64,000 nucleotides of DNA from Philhelius pedissequus (Eukaryota > Arthropoda > Insecta > Diptera > Syrphidae), in assembly GCA_910595825.1 (NCBI GenBank), contig OU343160.1, positions 338,599,075 through 338,663,074 on the forward strand. The letters run 5' to 3'. A program made the translations under genes and the position numbers. The notes beneath the pieces were generated by a model that saw only the letters and a program-made list of their open reading frames with translations, was not told where the DNA came from and did no database searches. How positions within the stretch are numbered: position 1 is the first letter of the stretch; each line of letters opens with the position of its first letter. Below, piece by piece: positions 1 through 10,477 of this stretch.

Positions 1-36
1 TGAATAACAACAAATTGAGTGTGCAACCACTAATTG

Positions 37-387
37 AGTTTTCGTTTGGTAACTTTATATTTTGATTTATAAATTGATTTTTTTCGTAACGATTGGAATA
101 CGTGTTCAGATTGATTTTTATTTGCTATAGTATTGGTGCATATTTGTGTCTTTGAACCAGCTATCGGTATAAGCTGTCTTGTCAAACTGATGGCTGTCAA
201 TTTTAATGCATAGTGGTGTTAGTAAAAGAGGGGTAGATCTGCCAAAAAATCCAGATCTGCAAAATTGATTTAAAATCAAAAAATAAATCAATTTATTTGG
301 CCAATCGAAGGCAAAAATTGTCAAAATAAGTTTTTTGACAGATCTAAATCAAAAATAAATTGATTTGTGTCACCAAACGATAACCCC
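37..387. mobile_element. Short TIR element, family A, copy 1
   Basis: The two ends are inverted copies of a sequence containing CGTTTGGT (left near 43-50, right as ACCAAACG at 372-379). A second copy in the opposite orientation lies at 26083-26434 and shares the interior, including the stretches around GCTGTCTTGTCAAACTG and GCCAATCGAAG. Both copies contain a 67-68-codon open frame that is a by-product of the repeat and not a gene. It is a non-autonomous DNA transposon (MITE) by structure; the superfamily is not assigned. Confidence 0.7.
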
Positions 388-974
388 ATAAGTTGTTCTC
401 TTATTATTTTTGGCAATTTCACGACAAGGTCGATCATCAGATTCCTTTGCTTTTTCTAGTGGTCCTGGTCTACTTTTCATTTTAATTGAAAAACTTCTTA
501 TTTTTCCTCGTTTGGGTATTGAACCATCATATCATTTTTAATTTGAAAAAATATTTGACCTACGGACAAATCTAAAACCAATCGCATCAATAACCATGTT
601 CTTTTGGTAAATCTATCGGCAGCAGCCTGATTTTTTTTTCAAAAGAACAATACGCAGCAGCCTGATTTTTTTTGTATTTTTAAGTTGTTATTACCGACCT
701 TGTATTTAATAACTAAATGCAAAAAATCAACAACTGATTTGTTTTTATTTCTTCAGATTAAAGGCATTTAAGAATACTAAAATTTGAATTAAAAGATACA
801 AATAAAATGGAATATATATGGAGCAGTAAGAAATAACAAAAAGTTGAATTTTCCACATCTTTGTGTTCCAAAATGTTCATTTTGGACTTTGACTTTTTTT
901 CAATAAATCAGATGTTGTGCCAATGATAGGGTATGTTCGCATTTTGTTTCCTTGTAAAAATTATCGCATTCATT
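388..974. other. No gene seen
   Basis: AT-rich sequence. The phrase GCAGCAGCCTGATTTTTTTT occurs twice within about 45 bp (near 619 and 655), a small local duplication. Nothing else was recognised. Confidence 0.5.
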
Positions 975-1210
975 AGGGGTATTCACGATCCGATGCAACA
1001 AAAAGGTGTAAAATTGCGAAATTTTACATTTTTCTGTAAATCGTAAATGCACCTTTTGTTTTGTATTGCAACTCTGGAGTAAAAATGCAAAATCAGTTCG
1101 AACACAAACATTTCTAACAGAAAATAACAGCTGCCTAACTGTCAACGACACCAGACAAATTTTGCAATAGGGTTAGTGTATAACAAAAGTGCAAGTGTTG
1201 TAAAATCTTA

Positions 1211-1942
1211 CAGGGAGTTTCATTCAAGAAAAGATCTGCTCCTTTCTGACAAAAGATTTCATCTTTTTGAATTTTGAGACTTTCATTCCAACAAAAAGAG
1301 CAAATCTAGATCAGATATCAACACGAAAGATCTGATCTTTGGCGGGTAGGCAGATTTGATCTGAATACACGCATACATGTAAAACGTTTTTTCTGTCAAG
1401 CATCAAATGTAAACTATTTTGTTATTAATTTATTGTGAAATTGTGCCAGTCCCTGCTAAAAAAATAATTTTACAAATTTAGTGGAGTTTTTTATTGCTTT
1501 GTCTTCATCTTCCTCATCATCTGATGATGAAGATATGTTTTTTTTTTCAGAAATGTGTGAGTCATTCATTCAGCATTGGCCGCGTTCGGTTCAATGTCGA
1601 TAGGCTAGCCAAGATACCTTAGAAGCGGGTTTGTTTTCGAACGATCCAGCTAGCTTTCTCTGTAAGTCATTTGTATTGCATACAAATCTGAAGTTTTGAA
1701 TCAGCTGTTCCTCAAGTTAATAATAATTTTTGGGTAGCTTGAGATTTGTGTTTGACAACATATGTTCAGTTCAAAATCTGTTTTTTCCTTAGGCGTTACA
1801 ACAACACAAAGCAATCCGGATTTCTTTAAGTATGCCACCGAACGCGGTCAATACAACAATTAAATTTGGACACAAGTTTTCATTGAAAAGATCAAATCTC
1901 CATTTTGAGAGGGGATCTTTAAAATTAGAATGAAACTAGCTA
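1211..1942. mobile_element. Second-level TIR element inside family B
   Basis: The ends are inverted AGTTTCATT motifs (left 1216, right AATGAAACT near 1930-1937) with AAAGATC motifs just inside. TTA flanks both sides (1208-1210 and 1943-1945), which fits a 3-bp target duplication when compared with the empty site in the copy at 57330-57671. It is itself interrupted by the element at 1577-1850. Non-autonomous; a TTA duplication is usual for PIF/Harbinger elements, but that assignment is an inference. Confidence 0.6.
1577..1850. mobile_element. Third-level TIR element (CCGCGTTCGGT ends)
   Basis: Inverted CCGCGTTCGGT ends (left 1580-1590, right ACCGAACGCGG at 1837-1847) enclose about 270 bp without coding capacity. 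The GCGTTCGGT core of the end is shared with the larger element at 30986-31466, so the two may belong to one superfamily. Confidence 0.6.
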
Positions 1943-2260
1943 TTAATCAGTGTGAGTTGTTGTTGTGGTGCAAAAAATAGTTCCACTTTTCCATTTTTAC
2001 AATGATACTAGACCAGTTGCACCGGATCGTGAATATCCCTATTATTTAACCATTAAGTATTTTTAAACTTCGCTTACATGCGGCTCAAAAATCGAGTTAG
2101 AATAGAGAGGCGGCTAATTAAAAATGAGTTATCTGGTATTTATGGTAAATAGTAGTGTTTTGGTAAAAATTATTAACGTCGCAACAAATAATCACTGAAA
2201 AAAAAAGAATACGGTTATGTGCTGCTAATGAGGCTTGTTTATTACTAAATAAAAGGTATG

Positions 2261-2438
2261 CACTGGCCTCATTCAATATCCAAACTATACCTATCCGGAT
2301 AGGTTGGTGTTGTTGTATTTCCATGTAAGAACACAGCTGATGGTATAGGAACTGCTGCCAAAAAAAATTGTACATGAGAATACAACAGCGCCAACCTATC
2401 CGGATAGCTAATAGTGCTGTTATTGAATGAGGCCACTG
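2261..2438. mobile_element. 178-bp hairpin element with TGGCCTCATTCAATA ends
   Basis: Both ends carry TGGCCTCATTCAATA in inverted orientation, and a second inverted block around CTATCCGGATAGGTTGG lies inside each arm. Almost the whole element can fold on itself. It has no open frame of interest. The small size, symmetric arms and intergenic position fit a MITE; no target duplication is clear. Confidence 0.65.
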
Positions 2439-3875
2439 ACTTGTTCTTTAAATGCTTGTTGATATTCCAATTTTAGAGCTTTGGTAGAGCGCACCCTACC
2501 TATGCTTATTAATATGATTTATAAAGCAACCAAAATAAATAAAACGTATTTTTGGAACAGTTTGTTGCGTTAGTAATTTTTATTTCCTGAACGTGAATAG
2601 GTGAGAAAATTTTTTTTTAAAGAAAAGAACACATAATTCACCAAAAATTATTGATTTTTGACTGCTTTCAGCTAACTTATTCGAATCGTTCACAAATATA
2701 CTCGAATTGTTTGATTTCCGAGATAACTTTTCTAATAAATGGGTGAACGTTGCCCATTGACAGAGAAAAGAACTCTACGAACAAGGACTTCGAGCTTCAT
2801 CGACGTCATCTGAACTACCAACTAAACAACATAATATTATTCGATACTCGAATAAATGTCACAAATCTATATAAATCAGACTTTTGCTTTTGCTTTTATC
2901 GATAGCAGGTTCTTGTATTTGTAATGTGTGTAAAGTCTGCTTTGCTGCCGATGGCTTTTGCCAAAAGAACACGGCTAACGTCATTCGCCGTTATCCAATA
3001 CATCACGTTTATGAAGCTACAGAGACTAAAATATGTCTCAATGCAAGGTCTATCTTTTATATACATAAAAAGAGGGCGTGCATCGGTTCGTGAATTCATA
3101 ATTCGAGAACGGATGGTTTGAATTTTTATCGTTTTGGGCTTGAATGATCCAAAGCACGTGTCGAGACAAATCTCGGATTCCTGGAAGATAAATTTTTATA
3201 CTTCTGTTTCAAAGCAGATGACCCTGAATATTAGCTTTAATATTAGCTGATTACTCGAAAGGTCGCCAGGTGGCGCAGTTGCCTATACAATACATACTTG
3301 CGTTTCCGCAAGGGTGCGATTAATTTGTTTTAACAGTTAAAGTGTACACAGATAGGAAATTCGCCAATATTTTGAGTGTGAATATTTTTTTTTTCACAGA
3401 AAATCATTCAAGCTTGAGGAATTGGGCCTCAGGTTACTCCACAGTATTTTTTATATTCAACAAAATGGTTTAAGGGCTAGAAGATGGTAGCTATTTTCGA
3501 TTTCACTTGAAGTGAACAAATCGGTTGAAATATAGAACACTGAAAACAAATTCACTAGATTTGGAAATTTGATATTGATTCAATTTCACTCGATTTCTGG
3601 AACCTAGCTATTAGTTGATTGAATGTCGTTTCCCTAAGAATTTAGAAACATTGTTTTATGAAGTATAATATGTACGTATGTACAAAGATTTTTATTGAAT
3701 TAAAACATTAAAAAATTAACTGTAATTATATAAGTGATTTTCTTTAAAGTATTTATTCTAAACCGAGTTTTTCTATTCATATACACATATGTTTGTGGTT
3801 TTTATTTTGTTTTCTCTTTATTATTTCCAAAAATTTAATTTCTCTTAAACTTCACAAAAATTCCTGTCCCTACAG
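2439..3875. other. Probable VhaSFD intron sequence; diverged repeat at 2665-2760
   Basis: VhaSFD exons precede 3876 off the left edge, so this stretch and everything left of it is probably one large intron, into which the elements at 37-2438 inserted. The block 2665-2760 resembles 53765-53870 (shared runs GTTCACAAATATA and TTTTCTAATAA), a diverged repeat pair. I looked for further VhaSFD exons here and found none. Confidence 0.45.
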
Positions 3876-4733
3876 GTTACTCGCATTATTCTCGCAGTGT
3901 TCCGCAATTTAATTGAAAAGCCCGAGGAGGCCCAAGTCGCTAAGGAGCACTGCATTGCCATGGTCCAGTGCAAGGTTCTGAAACAGTTGTCCATTTTGGA
4001 GCAACGTCGCATCGACGATGAGGACATTACCGCAGATGTCGAATTCCTCACTGAGAAGCTTCAGAATTCTGTACAGGACTTAAGCTCGTTCGATGAGTAC
4101 GCCACCGAGTTGAAGAGTGCCCGTTTGGAATGGTCTCCAGTACATAAGTCGGCCAAATTCTGGCGTGAAAATGCCCAACGTCTCAATGAGAAAAACTATG
4201 AGCTGTTGAGAATTTTAGTTCACTTGTTGGAGACATCCAAGGACCCCGTGATTCTCTCGGTTGCATGCTTTGATATTGGCGAGTATGTTCGTCACTACCC
4301 AAGGGGCAAACAGTAAGTTAAACAAAATTAATTACATCTGTAATTTTATTGACAATAGTTTGGGTATTTCTTGTTAGTGTCCTTGAGCAACTTGGTGGTA
4401 AACAGATTGTTATGCAACTCCTCGGCCATGATGATCCTAATGTTCGTTATGAAGCCCTTCTTGCTGTACAAAAATTGATGGTTCACAATTGGTAAGTTGT
4501 ATAATTTATTTTATTTTTATGTAGTATCCCCATTCCTGTGTCCATTTTAAATAATTATTCCATCATCATACTAGAACATCAAGATTTATCAAGAACATTT
4601 TTTTTCAAAATATGAATTTTACTTTATAAAAAAAAAACAAAAAAAAAACAGGGAATACCTTGGCAAGCAGCTCGAAAAGGAAAACGAGAAAACACAACCC
4701 TCTGGAGGATCTACGATCAGTGGAAAAGCTTAG
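3876..4733 (+). CDS. VhaSFD: V-type proton ATPase subunit H, C-terminal exons (partial)
   Basis: Subunit H of the cytosolic V1 sector is a regulatory subunit that couples or silences the ATPase on acidifying membranes. Three coding exons are seen: 3876-4312, 4378-4491 and 4652-4733, each bounded by AG and GT(AAG) signals and joining in frame to give the last 210 residues and a TAG stop. The protein is mostly helical and very well conserved: it begins VTRIILAVFRNLIEKP, includes LEQLGGKQIVMQLLGHDDPN, and ends with a short acidic-basic tail after the LGKQLEKEN motif. Full-length fly proteins have roughly 470 residues, so a little under half is here. The first exon begins in phase 0 directly after a TACAG acceptor; the upstream exons are outside the window. 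No frameshift or stop is present. Identification is secure. Confidence 0.95.
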
Positions 4734-4798
4734 GCGCACGTCATCACATAAGATTGCTTCTATAAAACATAAATCATACAATTATAAGAAAATTCAAT

Positions 4799-4804
4799 AA
4801 TAAA
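4799..4804 (+). promoter_or_regulatory. AATAAA polyadenylation signal candidate for VhaSFD
   Basis: AATAAA lies 66 bases past the VhaSFD stop codon; a second AATAAA is at 4975-4980. Either could end the mRNA, giving a short or a medium 3' UTR. Confidence 0.5.
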
Positions 4805-5387
4805 ATAACTGTATACTGATGCCAACTATAAATTTCATCTCCCATATAAAATGATAGAAACCATTCCAAATTTGAATTCTTCAAGAATCTTAACAAAAAA
4901 GTAGTTATTGGAGGCAGCCCATATCTCTTGTTCTAGTCCGCAGCAATAGAGGACTTGTTATATAATAAAACAAAAATAAAGTATTTTGTTTGTTTTTCTT
5001 TTGCTTTGTATTAATCCTGCGTGTATATAAGAAGTAAGGAAAGTATTGTGATTTTGTTGTTTTAAACTATCTGAATATAATGTAACTCAATAATGCAATG
5101 AACCTTTATTTGTAATGGAATGTAATTTTTTGTTTTCTTAACCAATAACAACTACTGCTGATCAGTGAAATCATATTATTATACGTTGTTGTAAATTAAA
5201 AAAAAAATACATGTTTTATTCTAAATTTAAATTCAATTGTTTTTTTTTATTATTAGATCTGTGGTCTTAAATACAGAAATGGGAAATTAAAATTAAGTGA
5301 ACATTATTCTAATAATTAATTTCTTTTTCAAAAAATCATGGCTGATTCATACATAATTGTTGAAAAATAAAATTTACCGCTGGATCG

Positions 5388-5450
5388 CACGTACTTATGC
5401 TCCTATGTTCGATCACATCGTATGCACAAGATTCCTAGTTTTGTACTAAA
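5388..5450. repeat. Fragment of dispersed repeat family X
   Basis: The phrase GATCGCACGTACTT followed by CCTATGTTCGATCACAT matches the left end of the longer copies at 36374-37140 and 57672-58810. Only this short end is left here. The flanks 4981-5387 and 5451-5649 hold AT-rich sequence with nothing recognised. Confidence 0.5.
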
Positions 5451-5649
5451 TTGTTATGTACCTGTATATAAAATGAAGTAAATGAAGAAAATTAGATCTA
5501 GGACTTCTGACTATAAGAGAAGAAACTCAACCGTTTCGCTTATAGTCTAAACTCTATTGAAGCATGTATAAAGGAAGCATATCGTGGATTAAACAGTCCC
5601 TCCCAAGGGAAAAATATTTTTCGAGAATAGTGGTTTGATAAAGCATGTT

Positions 5650-6165
5650 TGCAAGCGAGAAACGTAACCAACTTCTAAGTGAGTTTCAGGCTGGATTCAG
5701 GACAGGCTACTCAACCATAGACCACATCTTTTTACTTAAAAGTATTGCGGACTCATTCCTTACAAGAAATTAACTTAAATAAGTTGAAGGTGTTGGTATA
5801 TTCAAATTTTAAAGGCTAAAGCCGCCATTAATATGACTTGCAGAAAATGCTTTAATAATAACAACAGCACACAGCAGTAAATATAAAGTTTTTAAAGCAG
5901 TATCTGAATCCATTCTCTTTTATGGAGCTCAAATGTGGGGAGCAAAGAATTATGAGGCCGTAGAATAAATGATAACGTTTTACATAAAACGAATTTTTCA
6001 TCTTCCTCCAAACACCCCCAATTTCATGATAATGTTAGAACAGGTTTTCACCATTATTCATAAAAACCTTGAAACTACAAGTGGACTGCATTTTAAAAAT
6101 GTTCAATATGTCGAATGACCGTCTCCCGAAAAACAGCTCTTCAAGCTTTTCAGAGCATGAAAGGA
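5650..6165 (+). pseudogene. Decayed non-LTR retrotransposon reverse transcriptase
   Basis: Broken frames translate to reverse transcriptase pieces in the correct order. Near 5680-5760 there is QAGFRTGYSTIDHIF, the palm-domain motif that precedes the catalytic region. Near 5880-6110 come KVFKAVSESILFYGAQMWG and a stretch ending KMFNMSNDRLPKN, the C-terminal region of I/R1-type elements. The part between, with the YADD catalytic box, is deleted, and several stops and frame changes are present. This is a dead remnant. The clade is uncertain (I/R1-like by motif recall). Confidence 0.65.
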
Positions 6166-6174
6166 TGGTTCAAA

Positions 6175-6335
6175 GACTGGGTGGAACTAGGTCAGGGAAT
6201 TGGTCAACTGGGAAAAAATTAAGTTCTAATTCTGAAAAGGAGAGAATTTTGCTACTGGATTTGAAATCAGACTCGGAACCAGAAGCATTCACGCATTCAT
6301 ATACTTGAACGTCAAACTCGACTGTCATTTTTGGT
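6175..6335 (-). repeat. Partial copy of TIR family C
   Basis: The reverse strand shares several runs with the complete copy at 13763-14114, including GTTCAAGTATATGAAT and GATTTCAAATCCAG, then a TTTTCAGAATTAGAA block. It lacks the CGTTTTTATTTGG end. The left border falls in or next to the decayed reverse transcriptase. Confidence 0.55.
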
Positions 6336-6884
6336 AATAACGGGTTTTCCAATAAGAGGTGTTATTTTGAATAGCCCGCTATTTCGGTAGCTGTCACTTT
6401 TGAAGCTGTCATTTTTTGACATTTGACAAGAAGAAACTACGCTATTAATAAAAATGGAACGATACACGCTTCAACAACGCATTGAAATTATTAAAATTCA
6501 CTATAAAAATGGTGAAAATTTGGCAGAGACGGTTCGTAAAACTAAAACATTTTTGGGTCGTCGTGAAGCACCTTGTCGGACCGCAATACAGAAATTGGTG
6601 GACAAATTCGAGCTGTTGGGACAAGTTAGTGATGTGAAGAATAAAACCCGTGCACGTCGCTCAAGAACAACTGAGAATATTGCTGTTATAGCCCAAAGTG
6701 TTGAAGAAAACCCAGGTTTGTCCATTCCTCGTCGTTCTTTGGAATTAGGCATTCCACAAACGTCATTACACCGTATTTTGCATAAAGACTTGGGTCTTAA
6801 GGCTTATAAAGTTCAGTTAACACAAGAACTCAAGCCGGCTGATCATCAACAACGTCGTGTCTTTGCTGATTGGGTCCTTGAAAT

Positions 6885-8591
6885 GGGAACGTAATTTAAT
6901 CCCGCGCCACGAAATCCCGCGTAATTAAATCCCGCGGATTTAAATTGAATTTTTTGGAATTACACACGTACGGATATATATTGAGATTGTTCACTACTAT
7001 TAGACGGGATTTCCAATACTTTTTGGAAAATACTATTTGGTACTTTTGGACAATAAATATATATTTTAAGTATTTAGAAAAATATTTTTCTTAAAGTTTT
7101 GGAAAAAACCTCTTTTACCAACTTTTTTTTCGATTTCTTTTAAATAATTATATCTCTTTGAAGAAAATTTTAAGTTCTGAAAAGAACTTTTTTATGAAAA
7201 GGTGCCCTAGACCTCCATCTAGGGCAAAAAATCTGCCAATTGGCCTGCTTAAGTACTTTTATTAGACGACGAATTTTTTTACAGAGCAAATGAAATTCCT
7301 CGTCGAATACAGAAGTATTTAAGCAAAAGTAATTGTGCCGTGTTTTTTTTTGTGAATTATCAATAATTGTTGTGTATTAATGTTGGACTACAAAAAAATA
7401 TTTTTCGTAAAGTTATGGAAAAAAATCGAGTTAAAAAAAAATATGTCGATTTTAAAAACTGATCGGGGAACACTCATGTAGTTTCTTTAAGTCAAAAAAA
7501 ATGTTTAATTCCAAAAAGCTTTGCATACACCCAAAATGAACCCACCCCAAATATTATAATTGGCCCAGGCAGGGGGGTTGCAGGGGGGCAGCATGCCCCC
7601 CCTTACGCGTTGTGCTTTTTGCAGGAAAAATTTATTTCGAGCTAAAAGACAAAAAAGTGTTAATTTTCAAGGCTTTATGACACTTAGTTTTGCTGCAAAT
7701 CGAGTTTAAAGATTCGCCGATTGAAAGGTGACACTCAATAGATCACGAATATGCAATTTTTAAGTCGCTAGGACAAGCCGTTTAGCCGCAAACAGAGTTC
7801 AAAGTGTGTAAACTTTCATGCCTCTAGGACGCTTAGTTTGCCCGCAAATTGACTTTAAAGATAAACATTTTTTTCGAAATAAATTTAAAGTTTCAAAAAG
7901 AACTTTATAAGAAAAGTTGCCCCAGACCTCCGTCTAGGGCAAAAAAATCGCCTAATTGACCTGCTTAAGTACTTTTATTAGACGACGAATTTTTTTTACA
8001 GAAACAATAAAATTCTCCGTCCAATAAAACAATTTTGGGCAAAAGTAAAAAAAGCAATTGCAGCAGTTTTTTTAACCTAACCACCCCCAACAAACCCCTC
8101 GCCAACCACCCCAAAACCCCTCGCCCGCCACCCCACAACCGCCCACACACCCACCACCACCCGCAAACCATCCACCCACAACCAGCCATTTGAAATCCAT
8201 TCATATCTCTTAATGAGGTCTTGCCTCTACCGAGTTCTAAAAAGAACTGAAGAATTTCCGGAATCAATCCTCATTTTATACTTTTTTTTCCTTCGTTCTC
8301 CGTGCTTCTCACTCTTTCGAGTGACTAAAACTAAAAGTAGTGAAATTCTGAAAAAGAGCCGTCTTCTAAAAATGCAAAAGGGGCGGAGTTTTGATTTGAT
8401 TGGTCAAAATAACAAAATCGTATGGAGATTGAAAATTTAATACAGCGCCGTCGCTTTGTATCAAGAAAGGTAGTAAATCGGCAGGATTTCGTTGCGCGGG
8501 ATTTCGTTGCGCGGGATTTTGTGGCGCGGGATTTCGTTACGCGGGATTTAGTTACGCGGGATTATTTGGCGCGGGATTAAATAGCCAACCC
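6885..8591 (+). mobile_element. Unnamed TIR element, copy 1 (left arm of palindrome)
   Basis: 1,707 bp inserted in the transposase gene. The 9-bp target duplication CCTTGAAAT is at 6876-6884 and 8592-8600. The left end reads GGGAACGTAATTTAATCCC and the right end, reversed, GGGTTGGCTATTTAATCCC, so the terminal repeats are inverted but imperfect. Next to each end is a tandem array of a 14-15-bp unit with core AATCCCGCG: three units on the left, about seven on the right. The interior has a duplicated block (7195-7345 and 7913-8060) with the stem CCCTAGA/TCTAGGG, degenerate modules near 7683, 7781 and 7840 (about 58-98 bp apart), and a C-rich CCACC-type tract at about 8085-8190. No coding capacity is seen. 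The 9-bp duplication fits Mutator-like or Foldback elements; neither is proven. Confidence 0.85.
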
Positions 8592-8631
8592 CCTTGAAAT
8601 GCATGAAAATGAACCGGAATTTCATCGAAAA
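8592..8631 (+). other. 40-bp island of transposase gene at the palindrome centre
   Basis: Between the two insertions lies transposase sequence that continues the frame of both outer pieces. Bases 8592-8600 are the target-site copy made by the left insertion, 8623-8631 the one made by the right insertion. The island is the loop of the large palindrome. Confidence 0.9.
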
Positions 8632-10477
8632 GCGTTGGCTATTTAATCCCGCGCCAAATAATCCCGCGTAACTAAATCCCGCGTAACGAAATCCCGCGCC
8701 ACAAAATCCCGCGCAACGAAATCCCGCGCAACGAAATCCTGCCGATTTACTAGCTTTCTTGATACAAAGCGACGGCGCTGTATTAAATTTTCAATCTCCA
8801 TACGATTTTGTTATTTTGGCCAATCAAATCAAAACTCCTCCCCTTTTGCATTTATAGAAGACGGCTCTTTTTCAGAATTTTACTACTTTTAGTTTTAGTC
8901 ACTCGAAAGAGTGAGAATCACGGAGATCGAAGGAAAAAAATGTATAAAATGAGGATTGATTCCGGAAATTCTTCAGTTCTTTTTAGAACTCGGTACAGGC
9001 AAGACCTGATTAAGAGATATGAATGGATTTCAAATGGCTGGTTGATGGGTGGATGGTTTGTTGGTGGTAGTGGGGTGGTTGGTGAGCTGGTTGGCGAGGT
9101 CTTTGTGGAAGGTTGGTGGGGTGGTTAGGTTTTTGGGATGGTTTGTGTTGGTGGTAGGTTGGCGGTTTATGTCCACTGCTACAGTTTCTTTTTTATTTTT
9201 GCCCAAAATTGTTTTATTGGACGGAGAATTTTATTGTTTCTGTAAAAAAAATTCGTCGTCTAATAAAAGTACTTAACCAGGTCAATTAGGCGATTTTTTT
9301 GCCCTAGACGGAGGTCTAGGGCAACTTTTCTTATAAAGTTCTTTTTAAAACTTTAAATTTATTTCGAAAAAAATGTGTATCTTTAAAGTCAATTTGCGGG
9401 CAAACTAAGCGACCTAGAGGCATGAAAGTTTACACACTTTGAACTCTGTTTGCGGCTAAACGGCTTGTCCTAGCGACTTAAAAATAGCATATTCGTGAAC
9501 TATTGAGTGTCACCTTTCAATCGGCGAATCTTTAAACTCGATTTGCAGCCAAACTAAGCGTCATAAAGCCTTAAAAATTAACCCTTTTTTCTCTTTAAGC
9601 TCGAAATAAAAGTTTTTCTGCAAAAAGCACTACGCGTAAGGGGGGGCATGCTGCCCCCCTGCAACCCCCCTGCCTGGGCCAATTATAATATTTGGGGTGG
9701 GTTCATTTTGGGTGTATGCAAAGCTTTTTGGAATTAAACATTTTTTTGGACTTAAAGAAACTACACGAGTGTTCCGGTGAACATCGGTATCAGTTTTTAA
9801 AATCGACATATTTTTTTTTTTAACTCGATTTGCGGCTAACTAAGCATCCTAGTTAGTTAGAAATGTCTAAAATCATTTTATACTTCTTTGTGATCATTTG
9901 GTCGTCTTAAAAAGGACGGATTGATATAAAAAAGTACTTTTTTCCATAGCTTTACGAAAAATATTTTTTCGTAGCCCAACAATAATACACACAATTATTG
10001 ATAATTCACAAAAAAAAAACACGGCACTATTACTTTTGCTTAAATACTTCTGTATTCGAAGAGGAAATTCATTCGCTCTGTAAAAAAAATTCGTCGTCTA
10101 TTAAAAGTACTTAAGCAGGCCAATTGGCAGATTGTTTGCCCTATATGGAGGTCTAGGGCACCTTTTCATAAAAAAGTTCTTTTCAGAACTTAAAATTTTC
10201 TTCAAAGAGATATAATTATTTAAAAGAAATCGAAAAAAAAAGTTGGTAAGAAAAATTTTTTTTCCGAATTAAAAAAAAAATATTTTTCTAATACTTAAAA
10301 TATATATTTATTTTTCAAAAGTACCAAATAGTATTTTCCAAAAAGTATTGGAAATCCCGTCTAATAGTAGTGAACAATCTCAATATATCCGTACGTGTGT
10401 AATTCCAAAAAATTCAATTTAAATCGGCGGGATTTAATTATGCGGGATTTCGTGGCGCGGGATTAAATTACGTTCCC
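8632..10477 (-). mobile_element. Unnamed TIR element, copy 2 (right arm of palindrome)
   Basis: 1,846 bp, the reverse-orientation twin of the element at 6885-8591. Its 9-bp target duplication CATCGAAAA is at 8623-8631 and 10478-10486. The same end arrays of AATCCCGCG units are present (about seven at 8641-8750, three at 10424-10464), as are the CCTAGA...TCTAGG hairpin blocks and a G-rich tract at about 9035-9165. It has roughly 100 bp more than copy 1, around 9835-9945, where an extra 'GCGGCTAACTAAGC' module occurs. The ORFs seen in it are low-complexity by-products. The separate target duplications show an independent insertion event and not an inverted duplication. Confidence 0.85.

Larger units (their letters stand above)
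975..2040. mobile_element. TIR element family B, copy 1, carrying two nested insertions
   Basis: The ends are inverted copies of GGG(G)TATTCACGATCCG followed by a GTGCAAC/ATGCAAC motif. An uninterrupted copy of about 340 bp lies in the other orientation at 57330-57671. Comparison with that copy shows that the stretch 1211-1942 is foreign and split this element. Family B flanks contain TA or TTA, but the target duplication is not certain. No transposase is encoded. Confidence 0.75.

Noticed and set aside
7965..9276. Open frames of 75-106 codons in the palindrome arms, rich in Trp, Gly and Val
   Set aside because: They come from the C-rich/G-rich CCACC-type tract and appear mirrored in both arms; low complexity, no domain, no consistent start.
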